Assembly (NCBI GenBank): GCA_002498725.1
Contig: DAIJ01000008.1
Coordinates: 1 to 64,000 of the forward strand
DNA length: 64,000 bases
Reading direction: 5' to 3'
Source of the DNA: Euryarchaeota archaeon UBA23
Lineage (GTDB): Archaea > Thermoplasmatota > Poseidoniia > Poseidoniales > Thalassarchaeaceae
The position numbers and the translations under genes were made by a program. Shown in pieces: positions 36,658 to 45,346 of this stretch. Under the pieces are notes generated by a model. It did no database searches. It had not been told where the DNA came from and worked only from the letters and a program-made list of their open reading frames with translations. The number at the start of each line of letters is the position of its first letter. Position 1 is the stretch's first letter.

Positions 36658-38580
36658 ATGGGGACACCAGGAAGTACTCCTTCGAGATTTACTCGGAGTC
36701 AGGATCATCATGATGTTTTCATGCAACTAATTAAGTGGGAATTAGATGATGAATTAAGAGCGACTGAAGAACGATTGAGGAATTGGTCAAGGAAAAAATT
36801 ATCATCTCATGGATTGGCTTTATTTGATCTCCAAGCAAAACCAGACGGTTGGTTGTTTGGTCAAAGAATTGTTAAATTACAGTTAGAAAAACGAGCCAAT
36901 TTGGGATCTCATAGATTTCGGCAAGGAGATATAGTAATATTAAGTAGAGGAGATCCAATTGGTGAAAAAACAATTGAAGGAATCGTTTCAGATAGATCTC
37001 GTAATAGAATAAGAATTGTTCTATCTGAGCTTCCTAGTGGGTTAAGAAGTGGTTTTTGGAGAATGGATAGAGCTGCAAACAAAGTTGCCTTTGATAGAAT
37101 GCACGATGCTCTAAATTCAATATTTGATGAAGAGGGAGGCGCACCATTACGTGAACTACTGCTAGGTCTTGTTTATGATCCAATAGCAACAGCCAGCCTA
37201 GGCCCTGAGTTAGGTGGTATGAATCGAAAACCAATGAGTAAATCGGAGGGCCTGAATGAGTCTCAGAAAATCGCTGCAAATGCAGCTACTAACCGTAGAC
37301 TTACATTGATACAAGGCCCCCCTGGTACAGGAAAAACATATACTGCTGTTCGTATTTTAGAGTCTTGGGCGAGTCAAGATATCGGTACAATCCTAGCTGT
37401 TGCTGACTCAAATGTTGCTGTTGATAACTTACTCGAAGGTCTACTAGATTTAGGTGTGAGTGCAATAAGACTGGGGCAGCCAGTAAAAGTTAGAGAGTCT
37501 CTGAGAATTGCAACAGTTGACGCACAAATGGAAAATCACCCACTTAGGAGAGACTTAATTGAGCATCTAGAGTTGAATGAAAAACTTGCTCGAAGAATAC
37601 CCGGTATGAAAGGAAAAGAAAAAGGATTAGCGCATAGAGATTTAAACAGAGGATGGAAAGAAGTTCGGCGTATAGAATCACAAATGCGTGATGATATACT
37701 AGGTCGTGCTCAGGTTCTATGTTGTACGTGTATAGGTGTTGGACATCATCTGCTAGATGGTCGTAATTTTTCTAGGGTATTAATTGATGAAGCAACTCAG
37801 GCAACTGAACCTGCAAGTCTGGTTCCGCTTGTACGTGGTGCAAGACAAGTGGTTCTAGTAGGCGATCATAGACAATTACCTCCAACTGTAATAAGCCAAC
37901 GTGCTGAAAATGGAGGGTTAAGACGATCTTTATTTGAAAGAATAATTGAAATGGGTATTGAACCAATCCTACTAGATACACAGTATAGAATGCATCCTGA
38001 AATCTCAAACTTTCCGAATAAAGCATTCTATGATGGTAATCTTATTGATGGAATTAGTGAAGATGAACGACCCAACCCTGCAGGCTTCCTTTGGAATGAT
38101 TGGGAAATTCCAATCGCGTTTTTGCCTGTTAATGGAGGAGAAATGAGTTCTCCGGATGGTTCATCCAAGGAAAACCTTGCAGAAGCGGGATGGGTTGCTA
38201 GAATTCTTGAGAATCTACTTGAGCCGGGTGATTTACTAGAGACAGATATTGGTATAATTACTCCCTATGCAGGACAGGTAAGAGCTATTCGAGATGCATT
38301 ACCTCAAAAAAGAGAGAGTATTGAAGTAAATACAGTAGATGGTTATCAAGGAAGAGAAAAAGAAGTGATAATATTCTCTTGTGTGAGATCTAATGACGAA
38401 GGTACGGTTGGTTTTCTCTCTGATCCAAGAAGACTCAATGTGGCACTAACTCGATCAAGGCGTGGCCTCATAGTAATTGGAGACCCTGACACACTGAGGA
38501 ATGACCCAGTTTGGTCTGATTGGTTGTCACACATACGCAGTCGTAACCTTGAGGCGTGGCACATTCTCGGGATGGCCTGA
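36658..38580 (+). CDS. Superfamily 1 helicase, Upf1 / IGHMBP2-like
   Basis: 640 residues. The N-terminal 180 residues hold a beta-barrel-like insertion typical of Upf1-family helicases (QGDIVILSRGDP, IVSDRSRNRIRIVL). Helicase motifs in order: NESQKIAANAA (Q-motif), GPPGTGKTYTAV (Walker A, about residue 219), DEATQATEPASL (Walker B, about 376), GDHRQLPPTV, LDTQYRMHPEIS, TVDGYQGREKEVIIFSCVRSN and NVALTRSRRGLIVIGD. This set is the 5'-to-3' SF1B group with IGHMBP2/SMUBP-2. RNA or DNA substrate cannot be told. Starts a plus-strand cluster with RDD protein, TsaC and methionine aminopeptidase, with short gaps. Confidence 0.88.
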   Translation: MGTPGSTPSRFTRSQDHHDVFMQLIKWELDDELRATEERLRNWSRKKLSSHGLALFDLQAKPDGWLFGQRIVKLQLEKRANLGSHRFRQGDIVILSRGDPIGEKTIEGIVSDRSRNRIRIVLSELPSGLRSGFWRMDRAANKVAFDRMHDALNSIFDEEGGAPLRELLLGLVYDPIATASLGPELGGMNRKPMSKSEGLNESQKIAANAATNRRLTLIQGPPGTGKTYTAVRILESWASQDIGTILAVADSNVAVDNLLEGLLDLGVSAIRLGQPVKVRESLRIATVDAQMENHPLRRDLIEHLELNEKLARRIPGMKGKEKGLAHRDLNRGWKEVRRIESQMRDDILGRAQVLCCTCIGVGHHLLDGRNFSRVLIDEATQATEPASLVPLVRGARQVVLVGDHRQLPPTVISQRAENGGLRRSLFERIIEMGIEPILLDTQYRMHPEISNFPNKAFYDGNLIDGISEDERPNPAGFLWNDWEIPIAFLPVNGGEMSSPDGSSKENLAEAGWVARILENLLEPGDLLETDIGIITPYAGQVRAIRDALPQKRESIEVNTVDGYQGREKEVIIFSCVRSNDEGTVGFLSDPRRLNVALTRSRRGLIVIGDPDTLRNDPVWSDWLSHIRSRNLEAWHILGMA

Positions 38581-38588
38581 GAGAGAGT

Positions 38589-39164
38589 ATGTCGGACCAT
38601 GATTCACCTATTTCTGTGCAGTCAGGAGGAACTCTGGCTAAGCAAATAGTTACTGCGGAAGAAGGAGGGCATTGGCCAATACCAGAAGGCACAATTCTAG
38701 CTAGTGGTGTTCAACGTACTGCTGCTCTAAGTGTTGATATTGTAATAGTGACTACAATATTGATGGTTGTTAGTCGTTGGCAAATTCTGAATGCTTGGAA
38801 TATTACATTATGGCTTTCTTCAGGATTTCATCATTCACTTGCTATGGTTATGATACTCTTTATTTCTCATTGGCTATATTGGAGATGGACAGGTATGAAA
38901 TTTTCCAGATCTTTGGGCCAAAGAATGCTTGGTCTGGCTGTTTTAGCAGAAGATGGTTCTGAGATGACTAGTCAAATGTGGGATCAACGTTCTAGAAGGA
39001 AATTAATCTTCCTTATTCCTGTGATAAATCTTGTTTTTGGGATTAGAGAATTGCTTAGGATATCTAGTAGACATACTCATCAATCAAATATGGATCTACA
39101 CGTTGGTTCAATTGTAGTTCAGGCCAATTCCTTGCCCCCTGCTTCACGCAGGCATATCAAGTGA
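38589..39164 (+). CDS. RDD-family membrane protein
   Basis: 191 residues from the ATG at 38,589, which follows the helicase stop; an in-frame start inside the helicase gene is less likely. The RDD pattern is visible: the first helix begins after QRTAALSVDIVIV (Arg and Asp of the motif), a second hydrophobic segment lies around LAMVMILFISHWLYW, and the conserved SLGQRMLGLAVLAEDG follows. A third hydrophobic segment ends in NLVFGIRELL. The family is widespread, with suggested transport roles but no established one. Lies in a tight plus-strand cluster; the next gene begins one base after its stop. Confidence 0.75.
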   Translation: MSDHDSPISVQSGGTLAKQIVTAEEGGHWPIPEGTILASGVQRTAALSVDIVIVTTILMVVSRWQILNAWNITLWLSSGFHHSLAMVMILFISHWLYWRWTGMKFSRSLGQRMLGLAVLAEDGSEMTSQMWDQRSRRKLIFLIPVINLVFGIRELLRISSRHTHQSNMDLHVGSIVVQANSLPPASRRHIK

Positions 39165-39165
39165 G

Positions 39166-39804
39166 GTGACCAATTTGGAGGAAGCAATTAGAATAGCTAT
39201 AGATGGAGATTGTATAGTATATCCAACTACCACTCAGCCGGCTCTAGGATGTATTCCTAACTCCGCCTCTTTAGATAAATTATTTGCCATAAAAAATAGA
39301 CCCTCTAACATGCCTGTAAGTATAGGGGTCGCTAATCTAGAACAGGCATCTAGTATCGTTGAGTTAACTGATGATATTTCTGAATTATTGTCGTCTTTTC
39401 CAGAGGGGGCGATTACTCTTCTACTCCCTGCGAAGACTCTTCTTGATTCACGTTTAGGTGGTAAAAAAATAGCTATCAGAGTAGTTGCTCATCCAATTGC
39501 AAAGGCATTACTGCAAGCCACCGGACCTCTTACCGCTACTTCTGCAAATATTAGTGGAGAAATACCAGATGAAACTTGTAAAAAAGCCGCTAATAAATTA
39601 AGAAAAATGGGTTTTAAGATAGGTGTTGTAGACGGAAATACGGCCTCTGGTCCCCCCAGTACTTTGATATCGTGGTATTCGGTCTGTGATGCGCCCGATT
39701 ACCCGAGCATTGAGGTCCTGAGAGAAGGAATTGTACCTACTGAAGAGGTTGAAAAATGGTGGAAGAAGAAGATCTCAAACAGTGGAAAGACGCTGGGCAT
39801 GTAG
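39166..39804 (+). CDS. tsaC: Threonylcarbamoyl-AMP synthase (TsaC/Sua5/YrdC family)
   Basis: 212 residues, GTG start two bases after the preceding stop region and within a GAGGTGA context. The YrdC domain makes threonylcarbamoyl-AMP for the universal t6A37 tRNA modification. Recognised by CIVYPTTTQPALGCIPNSAS, the ATP/L-threonine-binding KNRPSNMPVSIGV (KxR...K/SxR motif, here KNRPSNMP), VRVVAHP-like IRVVAHPIAKALL, and GPLTATSANISGE. The length fits a single-domain TsaC without the Sua5 C-terminal domain. The 3' end overlaps the methionine aminopeptidase gene by 49 bases, indicating coupled expression of two translation-related enzymes. Confidence 0.88.
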   Translation: MTNLEEAIRIAIDGDCIVYPTTTQPALGCIPNSASLDKLFAIKNRPSNMPVSIGVANLEQASSIVELTDDISELLSSFPEGAITLLLPAKTLLDSRLGGKKIAIRVVAHPIAKALLQATGPLTATSANISGEIPDETCKKAANKLRKMGFKIGVVDGNTASGPPSTLISWYSVCDAPDYPSIEVLREGIVPTEEVEKWWKKKISNSGKTLGM

Positions 39805-40769
39805 CCAGAAGAACCCTTGAAGGTATCAAAGGAGAAATAGTGGCTGGTAAGGCGTGGGATGATGTTATTGATTCCGCAGAGAGGTTCATCAGGAGACATG
39901 GTGGAACTCCTGCTTTTCCTGTAACAATTTCAGTAAACGACATCGCGGCCCATTATACATCAGAATCAAGATTGCTACCTCCTGATGGATTTGAAGGAGA
40001 AATGATTTTTCAAAACGGAGATCTTGTCAAACTCGATGTTGGAGTACACATTGCAGGAGCTATTGCAGACAATGCAATGACAATAGAGGTAGGCAATGGT
40101 GGCAATCATACAGAGCAAATAAAAGCAGCAAAGGAGGCAAGAGATGCCTCGATTGAAAAAATGCATCCAGATACCCCCTGGCATGTTGTTGGTGCTGCTG
40201 CTGAACAAGTTCATACTGACGCTGGTTTTGAGCCGATTAGAAATCTATGTGGACATGAATTGAAGAGATGGAATCTACATGCTGGTGTCTCAATACCAGC
40301 ATATGCATGTGGACCAGATAATCCTAGTTTCAAAGGAACTGTAGAAACTGGGTCTGTTTATGCTGTTGAACCATTCAACACTACTGGAAAAAGTGGAACA
40401 GTTGAAAATATACCACCTAGTTCTTCAAGTAACATTTATCGCGTTACTGGAAATATCACTATTCGCAAAGCTATGTCAAAAGGTAAGTTAAAACCTCTTG
40501 GAGCCACTATGGCCAGATACATCGAAGAGCGATATAATACGCTTCCTTTTGCCGAGCGCTGGGCATATCCACTTCTAGAGAAGCCATTCCCGGGAGAAGA
40601 ACAAGAAATTCTTCGAAAGAAATGGAATGCTTTGATTAAGAAACTCATTAATATTAGATTCTTAGAAACTTATCAAGCACTTCGTTGCTCTGATAGAGGA
40701 ATGATTGGGCAATATGAGCATACTATTTGGATTACCGATGGTGGTGCCGAAGTTTTGACTGTTGAGTAA
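39756..40769 (+). CDS. map: Methionine aminopeptidase, type II
   Basis: 337 residues. Removes the initiator methionine. All five metal ligands of the pita-bread fold can be placed: the two Asp in KLDVGVHIAGAIADNAMT (about residues 94-108), His in LCGHELKRWNLHAG (about 167), Glu in YAVEPFN (about 210) and the final Glu in GQYEHTIWIT. The 65-residue insertion between the His and the last Glu, with a helical MARYIEERYNTLPFAERWAYPLL part, marks it as the archaeal/eukaryotic type II form. Overlaps the end of tsaC by 49 bases. A non-coding stretch with a candidate RNA follows. Confidence 0.93.
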   Translation: MVEEEDLKQWKDAGHVARRTLEGIKGEIVAGKAWDDVIDSAERFIRRHGGTPAFPVTISVNDIAAHYTSESRLLPPDGFEGEMIFQNGDLVKLDVGVHIAGAIADNAMTIEVGNGGNHTEQIKAAKEARDASIEKMHPDTPWHVVGAAAEQVHTDAGFEPIRNLCGHELKRWNLHAGVSIPAYACGPDNPSFKGTVETGSVYAVEPFNTTGKSGTVENIPPSSSSNIYRVTGNITIRKAMSKGKLKPLGATMARYIEERYNTLPFAERWAYPLLEKPFPGEEQEILRKKWNALIKKLINIRFLETYQALRCSDRGMIGQYEHTIWITDGGAEVLTVE

Positions 40770-40792
40770 CTATTTCACTTCTTAACATAATA

Positions 40793-40959
40793 TAGCGTCT
40801 CAGTATAGCGTTTAGGCCTAATGGAGAATTTTTACGCACAACGATTATCTAGCGCTGATTGTAAGGTATGTCCGTACGGGGCCGTTGAGGTTCTCGCTGA
40901 GTGCATCCCATCCCCTCGCTTGTGTCTCTCGCCCTGTACACCTAAATGATTAGACGCTA
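40793..40959 (+). ncRNA. Candidate structured RNA with three nested helices
   Basis: No gene lies between the methionine aminopeptidase stop (40,769) and the transporter stop (40,998). Three inverted repeats nest in order: TAGCGTCT 40,793-800 with AGACGCTA 40,952-959; (G)TTTAGG 40,810-816 with CCTAAA(T) 40,941-947; and GTACGGGGC 40,874-882 with GCCCTGTAC 40,931-939. Inside the last, TGAGG 40,886-890 pairs CCTCG 40,914-918. Every irregular pair is G-U when read on the plus strand and would be A-C on the minus strand, which favours plus-strand RNA. A T5 run at 40,976-980 could end transcription. The start and promoter are not resolved; it may be part of the map 3' UTR. Confidence 0.5.
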
Positions 40960-40997
40960 GGCTTTCAGTGATACATTTTTATGATTATAATATCATA

Positions 40998-41924
40998 TTA
41001 ATTAGATGATTTTTCTACTATGTTATCTGTTCTTCCAAAAAGAGTAACCGTGATTATTGCTGAGAAGATTAGTATCATTCCACCTATTTGTTGAACTGAT
41101 GGTTCCTCTTTGAGAAGCAAAACACCCCAAACAATGGTTAACACCGGCTGTAATAGGATTGCGAAAGAAGTGTGTGCGGCGGGAAGTCTCGGGAGTGCAT
41201 ATGTAATTGCTAACCATCCTAATACTTGACAAGAAATTGAAAGAAGGACTATCCAACCATGACCTGGCCAAGTTACTGAGAATGCTATTGGTTCTATATC
41301 TAAACTTGAAAGAGGCATTATTCCAACTAGCAAAAGCCCCGTTGCAGCACCTGTTGTTGCATCCAATTGTAGATTTACTGAAGGTGCCTGGATTCTGTTT
41401 GAAAAGCGATAAAGAATAAGGAATGATGAATAAAATATTGCAGCGACTATACCTCCTATTACTCCTTTAACGGGGTCTGCGCCATATGGTTGATCATCCC
41501 AAATTCCGGAGATAAAAATTAATCCCAACATAACCATTGGAAGAGCTAGTAAAATCATTCGATTTGGTCTTTCTCCGAATAACCACCAACTTACCAAAGT
41601 GACAATTATAACCTGAGAATTTCCAATCAAAGTTGCGATTCCGCTTCCTATGTAGTCTATTGCACTATGATAGCCAACAAAGTCAATTGCTAGTAGTATT
41701 CCTGCTACAAAGGCAAGCATCCTACTATTTCTCTGTCTATGATCCTCTTTCTTTAGATATAAGACGAGAAAGAGAAGGATTGGGATAGCATATAGCATTC
41801 TGAAGAATGCTCCTGTAATTGGGGAGGTGTCTGACTGTATGTACAATAGTGGTGCGAATGATAGTAATGTTGCACCAATTAAGGCGATTATCATTATTCT
41901 TCTATCATCGGCAAATGCCGACAT
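40998..41924 (-). CDS. EamA/DMT-family transporter
   Basis: 308 residues with ten hydrophobic segments arranged as two five-helix EamA repeats, the drug/metabolite transporter plan. The first repeat contains the FFRMLYAIPILLFLVLYL helix pair and GSGIATLIGNSQVIIVTLVSWWLFGERP; the second ends in LPAAHTSFAILLQPVLTIVWGVLLLKEEPS, with the typical glutamate after the ninth helix, and a last helix. Substrate unknown; the family exports amino acids, nucleotide-sugars and other metabolites. Lies upstream of an A/T-rich gap; the glutaredoxin gene ends ten bases before its start on the same strand. Confidence 0.85.
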   Translation of the reverse strand: MSAFADDRRIMIIALIGATLLSFAPLLYIQSDTSPITGAFFRMLYAIPILLFLVLYLKKEDHRQRNSRMLAFVAGILLAIDFVGYHSAIDYIGSGIATLIGNSQVIIVTLVSWWLFGERPNRMILLALPMVMLGLIFISGIWDDQPYGADPVKGVIGGIVAAIFYSSFLILYRFSNRIQAPSVNLQLDATTGAATGLLLVGIMPLSSLDIEPIAFSVTWPGHGWIVLLSISCQVLGWLAITYALPRLPAAHTSFAILLQPVLTIVWGVLLLKEEPSVQQIGGMILIFSAIITVTLFGRTDNIVEKSSN

Positions 41925-41933
41925 GAAATCTCC

Positions 41934-42266
41934 TCACTCCGAGGCAGCTCTACCATCTGCTATCATTTGCTGGAGTTCACCGGATTGATACATTTCTAGG
42001 GCTATGTCTGATCCGCCAATTAATTCGCCATAGATGTATACCTGAGGCATTGTTGGGAAATCTGCCCAAGCACATACCGAAGGAATCGCCCTAGGATCTG
42101 TCAGTATATTTACACTAGTAAAAGGCTCTCCTAATTGACTTAACACAGTAGCAGCGCGATTGCTGAATCCGCATCTGGGTTCTTGTGGCGTCCCCTTCAT
42201 GAAGAGTACTATAGGGTGTTCGTTTACTAAGGCATCAAGTTCTGAGGGGGTCCAATCAAATGACAT
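41934..42266 (-). CDS. Monothiol glutaredoxin, CGFS type
   Basis: 110 residues from the ATG at 42,266, which has GGAGTGAT before it; the frame is open further upstream into the BolA gene. The active site is GTPQEPRCGFSNRAATVL (CGFS), followed by WADFPTMPQVYIYGELIGGSDIALEMYQSGEL with the cis-Pro and GGSD glutathione-binding residues. CGFS glutaredoxins ligate a [2Fe-2S] cluster with glutathione and pass it on. The gene sits directly after a BolA gene, the partner known from bacteria and eukaryotes. Presence in an archaeon implies glutathione or another thiol as fourth ligand. Confidence 0.92.
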   Translation of the reverse strand: MSFDWTPSELDALVNEHPIVLFMKGTPQEPRCGFSNRAATVLSQLGEPFTSVNILTDPRAIPSVCAWADFPTMPQVYIYGELIGGSDIALEMYQSGELQQMIADGRAASE

Positions 42267-42270
42267 TTTA

Positions 42271-42597
42271 TCACTCCTTTTCTGGTCTACGAATGTGTAT
42301 TCCAAAGAATTCTGTTTTCTTCTCTGCATGTGGATCAAAAGCTGTGTCTCCTGAGTTTTCTGCTTGTTCCGGAGTCATACATTTCAAATCTAAGGCATGA
42401 ACTATATTCTGGGCGATAAAGGGTTTGAAATGATTCAAGATTGGTCTTTGTCTTTGTAATGGACGCATTCCCTCATAAGAAGAAGAGATTACTCTTACAT
42501 GGAAATGATCACCACTTCCATGTAAGTCAGTAGCCTCGACTCTAGCATCAGGAACCACTTTGAGAATCTCCTCAGACATCCACGCTTCTGTCACCAT
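42271..42597 (-). CDS. BolA-family protein
   Basis: 108 residues; Met7 (42,579) starts at the usual N-terminus (MSEEILKVVPDARVEATDL) and may be the real start. The class II KH-like fold signature is visible: GSGDHFHVRVISSSYEGMRPLQRQRPILNHF, with the conserved His of the Fe-S partner surface, and ALDLKCMTPEQAEN at the end of the domain. Adjacent to the CGFS glutaredoxin with four bases between stop and start. In other organisms the two proteins form a heterodimer sharing an Fe-S cluster, so this is probably an Fe-S trafficking or iron-sensing pair. Confidence 0.88.
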   Translation of the reverse strand: MVTEAWMSEEILKVVPDARVEATDLHGSGDHFHVRVISSSYEGMRPLQRQRPILNHFKPFIAQNIVHALDLKCMTPEQAENSGDTAFDPHAEKKTEFFGIHIRRPEKE

Positions 42598-42644
42598 CGA
42601 TATTAGCCCGAGGTTGGTAGGATTTGAATGCTCGCGCGTGTAAA

Positions 42645-43328
42645 TTAATCAATGCCCATTGCGGAATTGATTTCTGTGAGATTGTCTTTGATACTTGCTT
42701 TGTCGTTGATAAGGCCGCTTCCTACTACTGCTACATCGACTCCCCATTCTGAAACCATAGCAGCATTATGATGTTTAATTCCTCCATCTATCATCAACTT
42801 AGTTTGTCTACCGCCTTCTGCAATTTGCTTGTCTATTGCCTCTCTAAATTTCCTAACCTTTGATTCTACTTCTGGCATGAATGATTGTCCACCTTTGCCG
42901 GGAACTACCGACATCACAAGAACGAGATCAAGTTGGGATAGGAATGGAAGAATAGATGATGCGGGTGTATCTGGATTCAGAACTGCACCGGCTTGACATC
43001 CTGAGTCGTGTAAAGATTTGATCAAAGACCCCATGTTATCTACTGCCTCGATATGTGCTATGACTAGGTCTACACCAGCATCAACATATTGCGACCAAGT
43101 CTCTTCGGCGTTAGTTATCATCAGATGGCAATCAATGAAAACTTCTGTACCCATTCTATTACGTACTGCACGTATCAATGCGGGTCCAAATGTTATGGTT
43201 CTATTTACTACCCAATTGCCATCCATGACGTCCATATGTATCCAATTAATACCGGCATTAACGGCTTCCTCTAGAGTATCTGCTAGATTAGAAAAGTCAG
43301 CTGTGAGGATGCTCGGTGCTATTTCCAA
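42645..43328 (-). CDS. rpe: Ribulose-phosphate 3-epimerase
   Basis: 227 residues when started at the TTG at 43,328, which lies directly after GGGGGAGA and gives EIAPSILTADFSNL, the family's usual N-terminus (E. coli Rpe has 225); the frame continues to 43,361. TIM-barrel enzyme interconverting ribulose 5-phosphate and xylulose 5-phosphate. Recognised by the metal/active-site HMDVMDGNWV, FIDCHLMITN, SVVPGKGGQSFMPE (phosphate loop) and MIDGGIKHHNAA. Stands alone between BolA and the divergent thioredoxin. Confidence 0.93.
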   Translation of the reverse strand: MEIAPSILTADFSNLADTLEEAVNAGINWIHMDVMDGNWVVNRTITFGPALIRAVRNRMGTEVFIDCHLMITNAEETWSQYVDAGVDLVIAHIEAVDNMGSLIKSLHDSGCQAGAVLNPDTPASSILPFLSQLDLVLVMSVVPGKGGQSFMPEVESKVRKFREAIDKQIAEGGRQTKLMIDGGIKHHNAAMVSEWGVDVAVVGSGLINDKASIKDNLTEINSAMGID

Positions 43329-43472
43329 GGCTCTCCCCCAGTACTTGCGAGAACCTTTCACTTGTCAATAATTCGTATGTTTATTACTTTGAAATCGCAA
43401 TATCCAGCAACATGGAGAAATGCTAGTATTGATATGATGCCTGCTTAACGAGTACCCCTGCGGAGTGATAGC

Positions 43473-43790
43473 ATGGGCAGGATAATCAACGCTAGTGATG
43501 CTGATTTTGATAATGTAACGAAGAGTGATGATTGGGTTTTAGTTGATTTTTGGGCTCCGTGGTGTGGGCCTTGTAAGATGATTGCTCCAGTATTAGAACA
43601 AGTAGCCGAGGAGCGTGAAATGACTATTGCAAAAGTCAACACCGACGTCAATCCTCTTTCTGGAGGGAGATTTGGAATTCGTGGAATACCTGCGCTTTTA
43701 CTTTTTCAAAATGGGGAACTTGTAGATCAACACGCTGGATTCATGCCAAAACCGGCTTTTGACCAATGGCTAAATCGACATATGGCTTGA
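43473..43790 (+). CDS. trxA: Thioredoxin
   Basis: 105 residues, single thioredoxin domain with the canonical active site VDFWAPWCGPCKMIAPVLE (CGPC at about residues 32-35), the cis-Pro in RGIPALLLF and the C-terminal amphipathic helix. Reduces disulfides in the cytoplasm. No signal peptide or membrane helix. A GGAGTGATAG precedes the ATG. Convergent with the STAND-type regulator (five bases between stops). Confidence 0.95.
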   Translation: MGRIINASDADFDNVTKSDDWVLVDFWAPWCGPCKMIAPVLEQVAEEREMTIAKVNTDVNPLSGGRFGIRGIPALLLFQNGELVDQHAGFMPKPAFDQWLNRHMA

Positions 43791-43795
43791 GTTAT

Positions 43796-45343
43796 TCACA
43801 AACTATCTCTCAGACGTTTGGCTCTTTCTTCAAAGGGGTTCCCAACCTCGCGAAGGAGTCGGGATCGTAGGGCTTCGTGAAGCCACATACCACTATCTAA
43901 TTCTAGCATTAGGCCACGAGAAATCAATTCCTCTGGAGGGGTGCCGTTGTATGATGCTGCTGATGCAAGTCTATCCCATGGAACTGGTTGGTCTGCTATA
44001 GCCAATAATGCAAGTAGTTCCCTATGATCAGTTGGAAGGACTTCAAGAATTTCTTCATCGAGAAATCTGAGCCAATCATCATGTAGGGTTTGACCATACA
44101 ATTCAAGTAATTCAACTGCAAGTGGATGACCTCCTGTTGCCCTATGTATTTCCTCTGCGGGAGCATCTGAAGGAAGCGATATTGATTCTATCCAATTTGC
44201 TATCTCTTCAATAGATAATCCCGTTAGTCTAAGTTCAACTACTCTGTCTCTAGTGTGGACATCTCTTCTATCGTAGAATGTCAAATTTGTTCTGGATATT
44301 AGAAGTAATCTCATATTGGTTGATTCTGAAATCTGAAGTAAAGCGCCAAATAGATATTCACCATCTCTGGATAAATTGTGAACATCATCTAGAATAAGGA
44401 TAAAATCATCAAATTGATTTCCTATTCTCTTGTCTTCGTCATTGAGATGGGCTATAAGTCGACGACGATACATATCGATGTTTAGACTTGCACCTGGTTT
44501 CATTGGAAGTGACTCAAGAACGCCATAGGGATCTTTTTCTTCTCCATCTAAGCTAAGTGATAGTCGATGAAGTAAACTTGTGGCTATACCAAGTGTAGAG
44601 TCCCATGGTTGACATGGGTAATACATTACTGATGTATTAGGATTAGATGCAAGAGTAGATTCTAACCAATGACTCGCCAAGGTTGTTTTACCACATCCAG
44701 CAATACCCGAAATAACGGCCATTGGTATATTTGACTGATACCAATTATTGAGAATTGAAACTTCTGACTCTCTACCATGTACAATTCTTGTTTCAGGAGG
44801 GCGTGTGTGATATGTTGAATGTGCACCAGAAAGAAGTCGTAAAGACCCGGGTGCTGATTTTGTAGATTCATCATGACGAACTATGGCACCAAATCTTATG
44901 TCACCGAAATTAAGAACACCCTCATGTTGTGCGTGCATCAGGACTTGTAATAAAGTCAAACCCGTTTCCAAGCGATTACCTACTTCGTCTGCTCTAACTT
45001 CCAGTAGGTTTCCTTCTCTTTCTCTCAAGAGAACTGTTATTGATCTAAGGTCTGAAATTCTATGAGAAATCTCTTTTCGGCCTTCTTCAGTTAGTTGCCA
45101 TGTCTTCTGTCTTCTTTCTTCGCCTCTAACTACACGAGTATGTTCACTGACTAATCCATCAAAAGCAAGATCTCGCATTGCTCGAGATACATTGGGAGGA
45201 TGTAAGGCACAAATCTCAGCAATACCGGGTCTAGTGACTTCCCTATTTACTAGATAGTGATCAGCCTGATGATCCTGTTCCCATAGATGTAATAGGATTC
45301 TATCTGAAACTGCAACATTTACCTTAGGAGACGGAGGACTCAT
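43796..45343 (-). CDS. Winged-helix STAND/AAA-type ATPase regulator
   Basis: 515 residues. The N-terminal 100 residues look like an archaeal winged helix (RPGIAEICALHPPNVSRAMRDLAFDGLVSE, then a RRQKTWQLTEEGRKEI wing). A P-loop follows at about residue 212 (SGIAGCGKTTLASHW), Walker B in DFILILDDVHNL, a sensor-like LLLISRTN, and GGHPLAVELLELYG, the GxP motif of STAND/NB-ARC ATPases, with a final winged-helix-like region (LLALLAIADQPVPWDRLA). The plan matches archaeal ATPase regulators that act as nucleotide-dependent switches. It lies three bases after the lipoprotein hydrolase gene on the same strand, so the two are probably one operon. Ligand and targets unknown. Confidence 0.75.
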   Translation of the reverse strand: MSPPSPKVNVAVSDRILLHLWEQDHQADHYLVNREVTRPGIAEICALHPPNVSRAMRDLAFDGLVSEHTRVVRGEERRQKTWQLTEEGRKEISHRISDLRSITVLLREREGNLLEVRADEVGNRLETGLTLLQVLMHAQHEGVLNFGDIRFGAIVRHDESTKSAPGSLRLLSGAHSTYHTRPPETRIVHGRESEVSILNNWYQSNIPMAVISGIAGCGKTTLASHWLESTLASNPNTSVMYYPCQPWDSTLGIATSLLHRLSLSLDGEEKDPYGVLESLPMKPGASLNIDMYRRRLIAHLNDEDKRIGNQFDDFILILDDVHNLSRDGEYLFGALLQISESTNMRLLLISRTNLTFYDRRDVHTRDRVVELRLTGLSIEEIANWIESISLPSDAPAEEIHRATGGHPLAVELLELYGQTLHDDWLRFLDEEILEVLPTDHRELLALLAIADQPVPWDRLASAASYNGTPPEELISRGLMLELDSGMWLHEALRSRLLREVGNPFEERAKRLRDSL

Positions 45344-45346
45344 TTC

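Noticed and set aside
42600..42650. tRNA 3' fragment or attachment site
   Set aside because: The minus strand reads ATTCAAATCC like a T-loop, but the flanking bases do not pair as a T stem or acceptor stem and there is no integrase nearby.
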